Below are positions 28,001 to 35,352 of a stretch of 64,000 bases of DNA, piece after piece. The stretch spans positions 49,297 through 113,296 of the forward strand of contig NZ_SOZE01000019.1 of the NCBI RefSeq assembly GCF_004519315.1, in the 5' to 3' direction. The stretch is from Mucilaginibacter psychrotolerans. GTDB taxonomy: Bacteria; Bacteroidota; Bacteroidia; Sphingobacteriales; Sphingobacteriaceae. How positions within the stretch are numbered: position 1 is the first letter of the stretch; every line of letters starts with the position of its first letter. The translations under genes were made by a program, and so were the position numbers. The notes under the pieces are model-generated. The model was not told where the DNA came from. It saw only the letters and a program-made list of their open reading frames with translations, and did no database searches.

Positions 28001-28460
28001 TGGCGAAAACAAGGAGCTAATTAATTTGACCAGCCTGGTTGACGAAATAAAAGAAGAACTGACCTTAGATATACAAAAATACCATGCTGTGATTACCTGC
28101 GGCTTTAACAATGCACCCGGGCTTTTCACGGTGAGGAGCTATTTATACAGCATCTTCCAAAACCTGATTACCAATAGTATTAAATACCGTAAGATTGATA
28201 TCGCCCCTCAAATCCAAATCGTATCTTTTATAGCCGATAACCAAATCACCATCAGTTTTACCGACAACTGCATCGGCATAGACACCAAGCGTTATGGAAC
28301 CGAATTATTTGGGCTTTATAAGCGATTTAGTTTCAACGTAGAGGGTAAGGGCATGGGGCTTTTTATGGTTAAAAAGCAAGTAGAAAGCCTGGGCGGAACG
28401 ATAAGTGTTGAAAGCGAACCCGGCAATGGCGCAAAATTCGTGGTGCAACTTCCTGTTTAG
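25068..28460 (+). CDS. Multi-PAS sensor histidine kinase with degenerate receiver
   Basis: This 1130-residue protein begins with a receiver-like domain (1-125), followed by about six PAS domains (roughly 143-255, 268-385, 395-510, 520-640, 645-765, 775-895), a HisKA dimerisation domain with H922 (ISHNLRAPVAN) and a HATPase domain (about 1010-1130; N box FQNLITNSIKYR, G boxes DNCIGID and GKGMGLFMVKK). No transmembrane segment is seen, so it is cytosolic. The receiver lacks the phosphoacceptor aspartate: the usual DY is AY (A56), and the Thr/Ser switch is absent. The first glycine of the DxGxG box is replaced by cysteine. It is followed by its own terminator and has no adjacent response regulator. 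Confidence 0.92.
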   Translation: MPRLKILHLESVAADAAAVRFALSEAGLDFDKAGVCNRDAYIHQLANFSPDIVLAAYSSCDINCLEGLNLLKQAAPGVPMILLVQPAQEQLAIDALQQGVADYLLKGSLGRLPHAIANALQKAKLEACNAQLTQKVNSIESFIGTAELIAGTGSLQIDLVTQERRWSAGMYRILGYSPGQVTASLELFTRHLHPEDVGILPKMFDDAIGTQDNVEFKFRIVAVDGTVKYLYSKIIVTRDEGGSPQMVTGFIQDISKLELSQQQLTQANYELNRILGTIDEVIFARDIINSRQIHISAACEKIFGYKPEAFMADPTLWHSILHPDNATMRADNFVELLQGKAVSVRYKIMHKHLGSRWVETRVVPTLNSQGILARVDGVTRDITGQIKIEEDLKASELRLRLLIENSNEIISVASVDDKVLFISDNVSRILGYTANEFKLRRFTQGYIHPADQQMHDEIVAKTKASPGEIQPFTWRVMHADGHWVWVAGKVTNLLHLPPINGIVANYRDVTGHKAADEKLVLSEQRYRNIVETAQEGIWMIDENMVTVFVNKKMCDMIGYSPEEILGRHNYDFKEKNEREATIKRIRSRAPGVVQTHESVFITKSGKRIICRVSINGVFDQHGCYKATLGMVTDITEYKAQQDALKKSEANLLAIIENTSDLVYSLDRELNFITFNQQFSQTIKQVYGIQVTQGSNSLELLAGFDAQVAEKWKVIYNKALDGIPQQFVNEYPAGTEKVYLSYSVNPIWESGEVIGLSCFSRDITRQKADELALVQSEANLRSVFENTDLGIILYDQNLRIVSYNKIAAGQTRYILGKVPKLGKNTFDYFPKKRWPEVKQIIARVMAHETVCYEVAYDLPKGGQAWVEARWFGVTNKQKQVVGIILTLKDINDRKHAELEREKMTADLIRRNQELEQFTYIISHNLRAPVANIMGLSALLDTETVPGQDTETLHALSSSVDHLDKVILDLNQIMEVNKQLGENKELINLTSLVDEIKEELTLDIQKYHAVITCGFNNAPGLFTVRSYLYSIFQNLITNSIKYRKIDIAPQIQIVSFIADNQITISFTDNCIGIDTKRYGTELFGLYKRFSFNVEGKGMGLFMVKKQVESLGGTISVESEPGNGAKFVVQLPV

Positions 28461-28471
28461 ACGATGCTAAT

Positions 28472-28502
28472 AGCTCCTCCACTTTCGCAGAGGAGCTTTT
28501 TT
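28472..28502 (+). terminator. Rho-independent terminator after PAS kinase
   Basis: An 8-base-pair stem (AGCTCCTC / GAGGAGCT) with a ten-base loop, followed by TTTTT. It begins 12 bases after the kinase stop codon. Confidence 0.88.
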
Positions 28503-28522
28503 AGAAAAAGTTTAGGTAAATA

Positions 28523-29071
28523 TTATTTGTAAATGCTGCTTTGGTAACCGTCTAACGCGCGTTGCGGGGCGCGGTTCACGTAAAATTGCCTGTCTTGCGG
28601 AGCCCAGGTAGCCAGGCCATCTACATAACGGTTAAACATGCAGAAGGCTGCGGCAATCAGCACAGTATCATGTATCTCCTTGTCGGTTGCATTTTCGGCG
28701 CGGGCCGCAGCAACCTGCTCTTCGGTTACGGCTTTGCCGCCTTTTTGCACGCTGGCCGCAATGGCCAATAAGGCTTTCATCTTGGGCGTAATAGCTGCCG
28801 AAGTAAAATCGCTTTTGATGGCATCAATCTCGTGGATATTGCAGCCCAGGTAATGCCCGGCCAAAGCGCCATGCACGTTCTGGCAAAAAAAGCAATCGTT
28901 AAGATACGATACGTAGGCGCCAATCAGCTCGCGGTCGCCGCGAGTTAGGGTGTTATCGTCATCGCGCAGCAAAACTTCGGCAAGCGCATTCAGGGGAGCT
29001 TCGGTTTTGGGGCTGTAGGCCATCAGGCCGCGTATGCCGGGTAGTTCGTTTTCTAAATTGATGTGTGCCAT
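28523..29071 (-). CDS. AhpD-like / carboxymuconolactone decarboxylase family protein (copy 1)
   Basis: A 182-residue protein of the AhpD-like fold. The peroxidase motif CxxCxxxH is present as C60, C63 and H67 (NDCFFCQNVH), preceded by the usual DRELIGAYVS helix, and followed by NATDKEIHDTVLIAAAFCMFNRYVDGLA. Proteins with this motif reduce peroxides through the cysteine pair. True gamma-carboxymuconolactone decarboxylases lack it, so peroxidase-type chemistry is more likely than decarboxylation. It is the last gene of a cluster with two paralogues, an MFS permease and a TonB receptor; 189 bases holding a palindromic repeat separate it from copy 2. Confidence 0.85.
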   Translation of the reverse strand: MAHINLENELPGIRGLMAYSPKTEAPLNALAEVLLRDDDNTLTRGDRELIGAYVSYLNDCFFCQNVHGALAGHYLGCNIHEIDAIKSDFTSAAITPKMKALLAIAASVQKGGKAVTEEQVAAARAENATDKEIHDTVLIAAAFCMFNRYVDGLATWAPQDRQFYVNRAPQRALDGYQSSIYK

Positions 29072-29112
29072 AGGTGTAATTTAATTTATCGTTAAACGCA
29101 CCTGCTTCCCGA

Positions 29113-29245
29113 TTGGACTCACCCGGTCTTTGCTTCGCTCGACCACCCTCTCTCCGCAAGCGGAAAGAGGGTAGCTCCATTTTTTCACCCCCTTTACCGC
29201 AGGTAGAGAGGGTCGACAAGCGGTAGCGATGTCGGGGTGAGTCAA
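29113..29245. repeat. Palindromic intergenic element
   Basis: The ends TTGGACTCACCC (29113-29124) and GGGGTGAGTCAA (29234-29245) are inverted repeats with one base offset. Inside, ACCCTCTCT (29144-29152) pairs exactly with AGAGAGGGT (29205-29213), and ACCCTCTCTCCGC also forms a local hairpin with CGGAAAGAGGGT (to 29172). The structure looks like a small REP- or MITE-type element inserted between two AhpD-like genes. Copies elsewhere in the genome cannot be checked here. Confidence 0.6.
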
Positions 29246-29260
29246 TCGTGCCGCGATACT

Positions 29261-29812
29261 TTAACTATCCACCGGTTTCTGTGGCAGCGCATAGCCCTGC
29301 ACCATCCGCTTGCCCATTTCCTTGTAGGCTTCCGGGTCGGTAGGGGTTAGGCTCGCAAGGCCATCTACATAACGGTTGAACATACTGAAGGCAGCTGCGA
29401 TCAGTACCGCATCGTGTATTTCCTTGTCGGTAGCATCTAACGCTTTCGCAGCGTCTATGTCTTCCTGCTTTACCTCCTTGCCTAATATCTGCACCTTGCC
29501 GGCAATGTTCAGCAGAGTTTTTAGTTTTGGACTGATGTTGGCCGCATTCATATCTTTCAAAACAACATCTACTGTAGTGTCGTCTTCGCCGTAAAGGCAT
29601 CTTGCGGCGGCGGCGTGGCTGCTGCTGCAAAACACGCATTCGTTGCGTCGCGATACGTAGGCAGCTATCAACTCGCGGTCGGCCTGCGCTATGGGCGATT
29701 CTCCGCGAAGCAAAACCTCCGCTAAATCATATAAATATTTGCCGGTTTCGGGCCTGAACATGACCAGCGACCTGATGCCCGGAACGCCCTCGGGGACTTG
29801 TATGTGTGCCAT
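29261..29812 (-). CDS. AhpD-like / carboxymuconolactone decarboxylase family protein (copy 2)
   Basis: A 183-residue paralogue of the flanking AhpD-like proteins. The CxxCxxxH motif is C59, C62, H66 (NECVFCSSSH), with DRELIAAYVS before and ATDKEIHDAVLIAAAFSMFN after it. The N-terminal block (VPGIRSLVMFRPETG) is shared with copies 1 and 3, so the three derive from duplication. The gene begins 17 bases after the MFS stop codon and is surely in the same transcript. Predicted activity is thiol-dependent peroxidase or a related reaction on an imported organic compound. Confidence 0.86.
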   Translation of the reverse strand: MAHIQVPEGVPGIRSLVMFRPETGKYLYDLAEVLLRGESPIAQADRELIAAYVSRRNECVFCSSSHAAAARCLYGEDDTTVDVVLKDMNAANISPKLKTLLNIAGKVQILGKEVKQEDIDAAKALDATDKEIHDAVLIAAAFSMFNRYVDGLASLTPTDPEAYKEMGKRMVQGYALPQKPVDS

Positions 29813-29829
29813 AATTTTGTCTTTTATTA

Positions 29830-31101
29830 TTATCTGTTAATATTCATTTCTACCACCTGCGCCTCTTTGGCTTTATCCTTCACCACAAACAGCGTTATAA
29901 TCAGCCCTACTACAAATACCAGCGAGAAGATGAAGATAGCATTACCATAACCACCCAAGCTGGATACCAGGACACCGATGAACAACACCGCAGTGGCGGT
30001 AAACAACCTGCCCACATTAAAGCAAAAGCCCGTTGCCGTAGCCCGTATACCGGTATGGAAAAGCTGAGGGATATAAGCCGATAACACACCCTGGCTCGCG
30101 CCAAAGAAGAGGGCCATTACGGCAATCTCGGCATAAACTGCACCTGTTACCGAGCTGTTGGTTTTAAACAGCACGAAGGATAATACCGTGCAAACCGTGA
30201 AACAAAGCAGCATAGATTTGCGCAGGCCCAACAGGTTCACCAGCCAGCCCGAGAAGAAGCCGCCGGTTAAGCCGCCCATGCCTAAAAACATCATGCTCAT
30301 GCCGCGTTGTTTTGGCGCATCGGTAGCAATTAGGCTTTGTATCCAGGTGGGCAACCAGGAGAAGATAGCCCAAAGCCCTATAAGCATGGTGCCGAACAGC
30401 AGCGAACCTACTATTACCTCCCTGCGGTTTGCCGGAGAAAAAAGCGCGTTTGATGCGAGGGTTGAAGGTTTTTGCTTGTGGTTGAGCCATTGCTCAGATT
30501 CTTTCATCACAAAAAGGCCTATGAGGCCCATTGCCAAAGGCACGGCACCTATGAAAAAGCCCTGCCGCCATTCGGGTATTTTGGTATTGATGGCCCCTGC
30601 GGCAAAGATGCCAATAGGGAATGCAATGGAAAGGATACCGATAAATACGGCCTTGCTTTTATGTGGCCATATCTCGCTGATAAAAGTCATGGCGATAACC
30701 ATCTCGCCGCCAACGCCAAAACCACTCAAGAAGCGGCAAAGCACCAGGCCCTCCCACTTGGGCATCAAGCCCGTTAAAATAGTGAATATGCCGTAGCAGG
30801 CTATCGAATAAATAAGCGCCTTTTTACGCCCGATTTTATCGCTTACCATGCCCCAGGTAAAGCCACCTATGGCCCAGCCGAAGATGAACATGGCGTTGAT
30901 AAACCCGCTTATGCTGTCTAACTGGCCTGCGGCAACACCTCCCTGTAAGTCTTTTACAACTACAGGGAGATAAACCGACATCAGGGTAGATACCGAGCCG
31001 CCCAGCACGCTGCTTACGAAGCAGAGTACAAATACAATGGCCAGGTATGCCGTGCTTTTTTTTGTTTGTGCGCTTTCCATTTCTATCGTTATCGCATTCA
31101 T
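29830..31101 (-). CDS. MFS permease, aromatic/carboxylic-acid symporter type
   Basis: A 423-residue inner-membrane transporter with about twelve hydrophobic segments. Motif A is GMVSDKIGRKKAL, and the region GFGVGGEMVIAMTFISEIWP is typical of the sialate/lactate and aromatic acid:H+ symporter branches of the major facilitator superfamily. It follows the TonB receptor after 7 bases and precedes an AhpD-like gene, so it likely carries the same compound across the inner membrane that the receptor brings into the periplasm. An aromatic or organic acid is the best guess; the substrate is not determined by the sequence. Confidence 0.85.
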   Translation of the reverse strand: MNAITIEMESAQTKKSTAYLAIVFVLCFVSSVLGGSVSTLMSVYLPVVVKDLQGGVAAGQLDSISGFINAMFIFGWAIGGFTWGMVSDKIGRKKALIYSIACYGIFTILTGLMPKWEGLVLCRFLSGFGVGGEMVIAMTFISEIWPHKSKAVFIGILSIAFPIGIFAAGAINTKIPEWRQGFFIGAVPLAMGLIGLFVMKESEQWLNHKQKPSTLASNALFSPANRREVIVGSLLFGTMLIGLWAIFSWLPTWIQSLIATDAPKQRGMSMMFLGMGGLTGGFFSGWLVNLLGLRKSMLLCFTVCTVLSFVLFKTNSSVTGAVYAEIAVMALFFGASQGVLSAYIPQLFHTGIRATATGFCFNVGRLFTATAVLFIGVLVSSLGGYGNAIFIFSLVFVVGLIITLFVVKDKAKEAQVVEMNINR

Positions 31102-31108
31102 GTGATGA

Positions 31109-33877
31109 TTATTTTAAAGGGCTATCAAATACCAGCGCTACGTAATAGATACCGCCAATTGCCGGCGAGCCATACGATTGCGAGATATGTTTGTTGAAGA
31201 TATTGCTTGCTCCCAGTTTGACGATGGTATTTTGCTTAGGCAGCTTTTTGTTTATCTGCGCATCAAACAGCGAATAAGCCGCTATACGGCCCGGGCGGTT
31301 ACCATTGAAGGTGCCGTACCAATCAAACTGGCTTTGCCAGTGCCAGTTGATGTTGAAACCAAAACCATTGTTTACGTTGGGGTTGCCAAAGTTCATGTTG
31401 GTGCTGTACTCGGGTGTATTGTATTGCGCAATGTTGTTGGCATTTGCGCTGCCCAGGTTAAAGTTTGATTTGGTTACGTTACCGCCCAGCACATAGCCTC
31501 TATCCAACAGGTAGGTTAAGCCAAGGCTAACACCATGTGCCGATACCTTATCTGATGCGTTGGTATAAAGCTGGAACGCTTTTACCGCGCGGTTAGCTAC
31601 CTCGCCGGCTGCTGCCATGTTTGGCTTGCCATCGGCGCCCAGTACAGGGCTGGTTGGCTGGATAACTACGGTGTTCAGGATGAAATCGGTATAAGAGCTA
31701 TGGTAGTAGTTTAAGTCAACCAAAAGCTTTTCGTTCACTACGCCTTTGTAGCCAATTTCAAAAGCTTTTTGCTGCTCGGGTTTGATGTAAGCCACATTCG
31801 ATTTTACCAGCAAATCTTTATTTTTGGCAATTGCTGTCGCCGGCGGCGTTCCTGCACCAATAGCAGCACCAACTGCTGCACCGAATGCGTTTGCCGATGC
31901 CGAAGTGTATGTATTTTCGTAAACGTTTAAGCCTTTGCTGTTATTTGGCGCGCCACCCAGTATGGTAATAGGGCCAACATTAAGGTGGATAAACTGATCT
32001 ACCGGGGTTGGGTTACGGAAACCGGTTTGGTACGATGCCCTGAAGTTATGCATTGGCGTTACCGAATACACGCCCGAGAAACGCGGCGTAAAGCTGCCCT
32101 TAAAGTTCTCGTTCTTATCGTAACGGATAGAAGCTGTCAGTTTAAGTTTATCGTCGAATAATTTTTTGCCGGCTTGTAAAAAACTGCCCCACTCGTTGAT
32201 ACTGATGCGGTTGGTTTTGTCATCGAATAAACTGCCATTGGTGAACATTTTGTACTCGCGGATGCTGCCACCTGCAAGCAATTCGAACACTTTGATATAC
32301 TTGCTAAAATCGTATTGGCCATCGGTATGGTAAAATTTGCTATTGCTGAATACGCCTGCGCCGCTTAGTCCATAGTTGTGTATAGAAGCATCCTTAGCGG
32401 CATCGAACGCTGCCGTGCCGGGTAAAAACCTGCCCTTATCTGCAAATGTGCGGGCTGTAGTGTGGTCGTTTGCACTAACACCGCTTACGTTGCCCTTGTA
32501 GGCGGCTTCGTAACGGGTAAACCACATATTATCAGCATCGGCCGGGCTTACCACCTGGCCACTCAAATCCTGCACCCAATCGCGGTTGATGAATTGACCG
32601 AGGGAGCGGGTGTTGTACGAGTCGTGCGAGTTCTCTACAACGGAGTAACCACGGATAAAGAAGTTGCTGCCTTTCAGTTCCAGCCGGTGCGTTTGCAGCA
32701 CGAAGTTGTTCAGATCGAAACGGCTGCTGCCGGTGTAGCTGGCAGTGCCCCTGCCATAGTTGTATTGGTAAATGGCTTCCAGGTTATTGCTGATGCGGTA
32801 TTGCAGCGCGCCATTCAGCTTAAGGCTATAAACGCCGTAGTTCATCAGGTCGCGTTCTTCGTAACCGGTACGGTTTACCACACCAACGCCGGTAATATTC
32901 TTGGTTATCTCGTCGCCGTAGATATTCAAGGCATCGCGGGCGGGGTTGTTAGGGCCGCGGTTTGCTGCGGGTATGGAGGCATTGATGTCGGTATAGTCAT
33001 TAGCAATCCAATCAGAACCGGTTAGGTAAGATGCGTTCAACTTAAAGGCAAATTTATCGTTGAATGATTTTGCGAAGCGCAGGGCGAAATCATACAGCCC
33101 CTTGGTGTCGGAAAAAGTTTCGCCAACGTGATTGATGCCCGATTTTACCGATACTGCAAGTCCCTGGTATCTAAAGGGGTCTTTGGTTTTGATAGACAAC
33201 AAGCCGTTGAACGCCACCGGGCCGTATAATGCCGAAGCCGCGCCGGGGATGATCTCCACCGATTCTACATCCAGATCCGAAGCACCGAATTGGTTACCTA
33301 CCGAGAAGTTAAGGCCCGGCGTTTGGTTATCTACACCATCTACCAATTGCAAAAAACGCGAGTTGCCGGTGGTGTTGAAACCGCGGGTATTTACCTGCTT
33401 GTAGGTGATGCTGCTGGTAACGGCTTCTACGCCTTTCAGGTTTACCAAAGCATCATAAAAAGTGAACGATGGGTTCTCTTTGATAGCTTTGGTGGTAAGC
33501 TTCTCTATACTCACCGGCGATTGCAATATGCTTTGGTTCACGCGCGTAGCCGATGTTACCACCTCGTTAAGCTGGGTGGTACGTACAGCTAGTTGGGTAC
33601 TTACCGTTTGGTTGGCCGAGGTGATCGAAATTTCCTGCTGATCGTACCCTATTGCCGTAATTACGATGGTGAAAGGCAATTTTATTTTGCCTGCCGATAG
33701 TGTGAACTGTCCTTTTGAATTGGTGGTGGTACCCAAAATCTTTTCTTTTACGTTGATGGTGGCGCCGCTAAGCGGTTCGTTGCTTCCGGCGGCCGTTACG
33801 GTGCCCGATATTTTTACATCCTGCGCAAACACGCGAACAGACGATAACAGGAATATGATGAGTAAAAACTTTTTCAT
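31109..33877 (-). CDS. TonB-dependent receptor
   Basis: A 922-residue outer-membrane receptor with a signal peptide (ending RVFAQ), a carboxypeptidase-regulatory-like domain (about 22-105, GTVTAAGSNEPLSGATINVK), a TonB plug (about 115-240, VVTSATRVNQSILQSPVSIE and EIIPGAASALYGPVAFNG) and a 22-stranded-type barrel. There is no SusD partner and no SusC signature, so it is not a glycan SusCD system. The family imports siderophores, cobalamin, metals or organic molecules. Its operon with an MFS permease and AhpD-like proteins suggests uptake of a small organic compound. A gap of 114 bases separates it from AhpD copy 3 upstream. Confidence 0.92.
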   Translation of the reverse strand: MKKFLLIIFLLSSVRVFAQDVKISGTVTAAGSNEPLSGATINVKEKILGTTTNSKGQFTLSAGKIKLPFTIVITAIGYDQQEISITSANQTVSTQLAVRTTQLNEVVTSATRVNQSILQSPVSIEKLTTKAIKENPSFTFYDALVNLKGVEAVTSSITYKQVNTRGFNTTGNSRFLQLVDGVDNQTPGLNFSVGNQFGASDLDVESVEIIPGAASALYGPVAFNGLLSIKTKDPFRYQGLAVSVKSGINHVGETFSDTKGLYDFALRFAKSFNDKFAFKLNASYLTGSDWIANDYTDINASIPAANRGPNNPARDALNIYGDEITKNITGVGVVNRTGYEERDLMNYGVYSLKLNGALQYRISNNLEAIYQYNYGRGTASYTGSSRFDLNNFVLQTHRLELKGSNFFIRGYSVVENSHDSYNTRSLGQFINRDWVQDLSGQVVSPADADNMWFTRYEAAYKGNVSGVSANDHTTARTFADKGRFLPGTAAFDAAKDASIHNYGLSGAGVFSNSKFYHTDGQYDFSKYIKVFELLAGGSIREYKMFTNGSLFDDKTNRISINEWGSFLQAGKKLFDDKLKLTASIRYDKNENFKGSFTPRFSGVYSVTPMHNFRASYQTGFRNPTPVDQFIHLNVGPITILGGAPNNSKGLNVYENTYTSASANAFGAAVGAAIGAGTPPATAIAKNKDLLVKSNVAYIKPEQQKAFEIGYKGVVNEKLLVDLNYYHSSYTDFILNTVVIQPTSPVLGADGKPNMAAAGEVANRAVKAFQLYTNASDKVSAHGVSLGLTYLLDRGYVLGGNVTKSNFNLGSANANNIAQYNTPEYSTNMNFGNPNVNNGFGFNINWHWQSQFDWYGTFNGNRPGRIAAYSLFDAQINKKLPKQNTIVKLGASNIFNKHISQSYGSPAIGGIYYVALVFDSPLK

Positions 33878-33991
33878 TGATGGTAATAGTTTAAGGGGTT
33901 AGGTTTTTATGGACAAACCATGAGCATAGCACACCCTCTCCCGAAGATGGCTAGCCCATAACGTTCCATTTGATTTTGGTTTGTTGGATAA

Positions 33992-34558
33992 TTAAACTGC
34001 CTTTTTTAAGTGGTCATAACCTTGCGGAAGCCGGGTGTAGCCATGGTTTACCAATCGCCCGGCCAGCACATCGTAATAACCGGCTTCGGCTGGTAATGAT
34101 GTTGCGAGGCCATCCACATAGCGGTTGTACAAGCAAAACAGGGCTGCGATTAGCACGGTATCGTGTATCTCTACATCGCTTGCTCCGGCAGCTTTGGCGC
34201 GTTCTACGGCTTCGGTAGTTACGGCCCTGCCGCTTTCGCGCGTTTGCGATGCAATGGTTAAAAGCGCTTTCATCTTCTCGCTCACGGGGGCGGTTTCAAT
34301 GTTTTGTTTTACGCTTGCGGCAGTTTCAGTTTCTCCGGCCAGCAAGTCGGCAGCGGCGGTGTGGGCTGTGGTGCAAAAGGCGCATTGGTTGCCGTAGGAT
34401 ACTACGGTGGCTATTAGTTCGCGTTCGGCCTCGGTAAGGGTTGATGGGCCGCGCAGTAAAAATTGGGTAAGCTCGCGTATAGGTTGTGCTGTACCCTTGC
34501 TGTATTCCAGCAGGCCGGTAATACCGGGCAGGTGGTCTTCGAGTGCTATGTAAGGCAT
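33992..34558 (-). CDS. AhpD-like / carboxymuconolactone decarboxylase family protein (copy 3)
   Basis: A 188-residue protein with C59, C62 and H66 (NQCAFCTTAH), a preceding ERELIATVVS helix and a following ASDVEIHDTVLIAALFCLYN. It heads the minus-strand cluster AhpD-TonB receptor-MFS-AhpD-AhpD. Flanking an import pair with three copies of one enzyme fold is unusual. The conserved Glu-Cys-Cys-His pattern argues for redox activity rather than lactone decarboxylation. The stretch upstream (34559-34692) is the likely promoter region, but no clear TAnnTTTG box was found. Confidence 0.85.
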   Translation of the reverse strand: MPYIALEDHLPGITGLLEYSKGTAQPIRELTQFLLRGPSTLTEAERELIATVVSYGNQCAFCTTAHTAAADLLAGETETAASVKQNIETAPVSEKMKALLTIASQTRESGRAVTTEAVERAKAAGASDVEIHDTVLIAALFCLYNRYVDGLATSLPAEAGYYDVLAGRLVNHGYTRLPQGYDHLKKAV

Positions 34559-34692
34559 AAAAATATCCGTATTAAAAATAAACTGAACAGGGAATGGGCA
34601 CCATACCGCAGCAATAGCATAAGTATGGTTACGCCGGGAAACATGCAGGTGCAGTAAGCCGCAGGCATATCAATCCCCAATTAAAAATCTGT

Positions 34693-35253
34693 TTATGCTA
34701 ATAGGCCTTGAAGCTCGGGTGGTTGGGCAGGGGTAGGCAGGCTGGTACTTGGAATAATTTGGACAAGATCAGTAAAAGCAGGCATTTGGGTAGATGTATC
34801 TACTGCAAGGTTGTACAAGGCAAGCGGATAATTGTAGTTACCATCAGTGCCTGATTTCTTCTCTACCGGCAGGTGATTTTTTTTGGCCAGCGGCAAATCA
34901 CTTATGTTCTTGGCGGTGATGATATTTTGGCCGATGAGCCTGGTTTTTTCGTAGTTGGGAATGCACATCAGATACATGGTATCGCGGGTCATCTTCATGG
35001 CTACGTAGTTGTAGTCATTCTCGGCTAGCTTTACCTGGCCTGATATGGCCTGGAAATCTTCTTGAACCTGTGCTGTAGGCACGTGCACAGGTATCTTTAT
35101 TTCTACCAGTTCATCGGGTTTATAAAGGCCTTTGCTTATCTGCTCGTTGGCAAAATCGTCGGAGTGTTTGATGAAATATTGGAACAATAGCATGTAACCG
35201 CCCATGTTGAACATAAGCACGGCAAGCATTACTATTGCAAATACCTTTTTCAA
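34693..35253 (-). CDS. Uncharacterised membrane-anchored protein
   Basis: I do not recognise this 186-residue protein. It has a TTG start (35251-35253), an N-terminal hydrophobic anchor (about 3-27, IVMLAVLMFNMGGYMLLF), a helical charged stretch (DFANEQISKGLYKPDELVEI), a beta-rich middle and a Pro-rich end (STSLPTPAQPPEL). Similar layouts occur in Bacteroidota envelope proteins of unknown role. It lies 99 bases downstream of the transglutaminase-like gene on the same strand and could be co-transcribed with it. Confidence 0.65.
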   Translation of the reverse strand: MKKVFAIVMLAVLMFNMGGYMLLFQYFIKHSDDFANEQISKGLYKPDELVEIKIPVHVPTAQVQEDFQAISGQVKLAENDYNYVAMKMTRDTMYLMCIPNYEKTRLIGQNIITAKNISDLPLAKKNHLPVEKKSGTDGNYNYPLALYNLAVDTSTQMPAFTDLVQIIPSTSLPTPAQPPELQGLLA

Positions 35254-35352
35254 GAAGCAGGTTTATAATGAGGTTTGGATAAAAGTATCAAAAAAAATAC
35301 AATTGCAAATATTATTTCCGTTTTGGCAGGTATTTTTTGCTAAACGGCAAAA

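Noticed and set aside
28523..29812. Annotation of the AhpD-like genes as true carboxymuconolactone decarboxylases in beta-ketoadipate degradation
   Set aside because: The CxxCxxxH peroxidase motif is present, and no other pca-type gene lies nearby.
30158..30796. 212-residue plus-strand frame opposite the MFS gene
   Set aside because: Antisense to a twelve-segment transporter; basic, repetitive composition typical of shadow frames.
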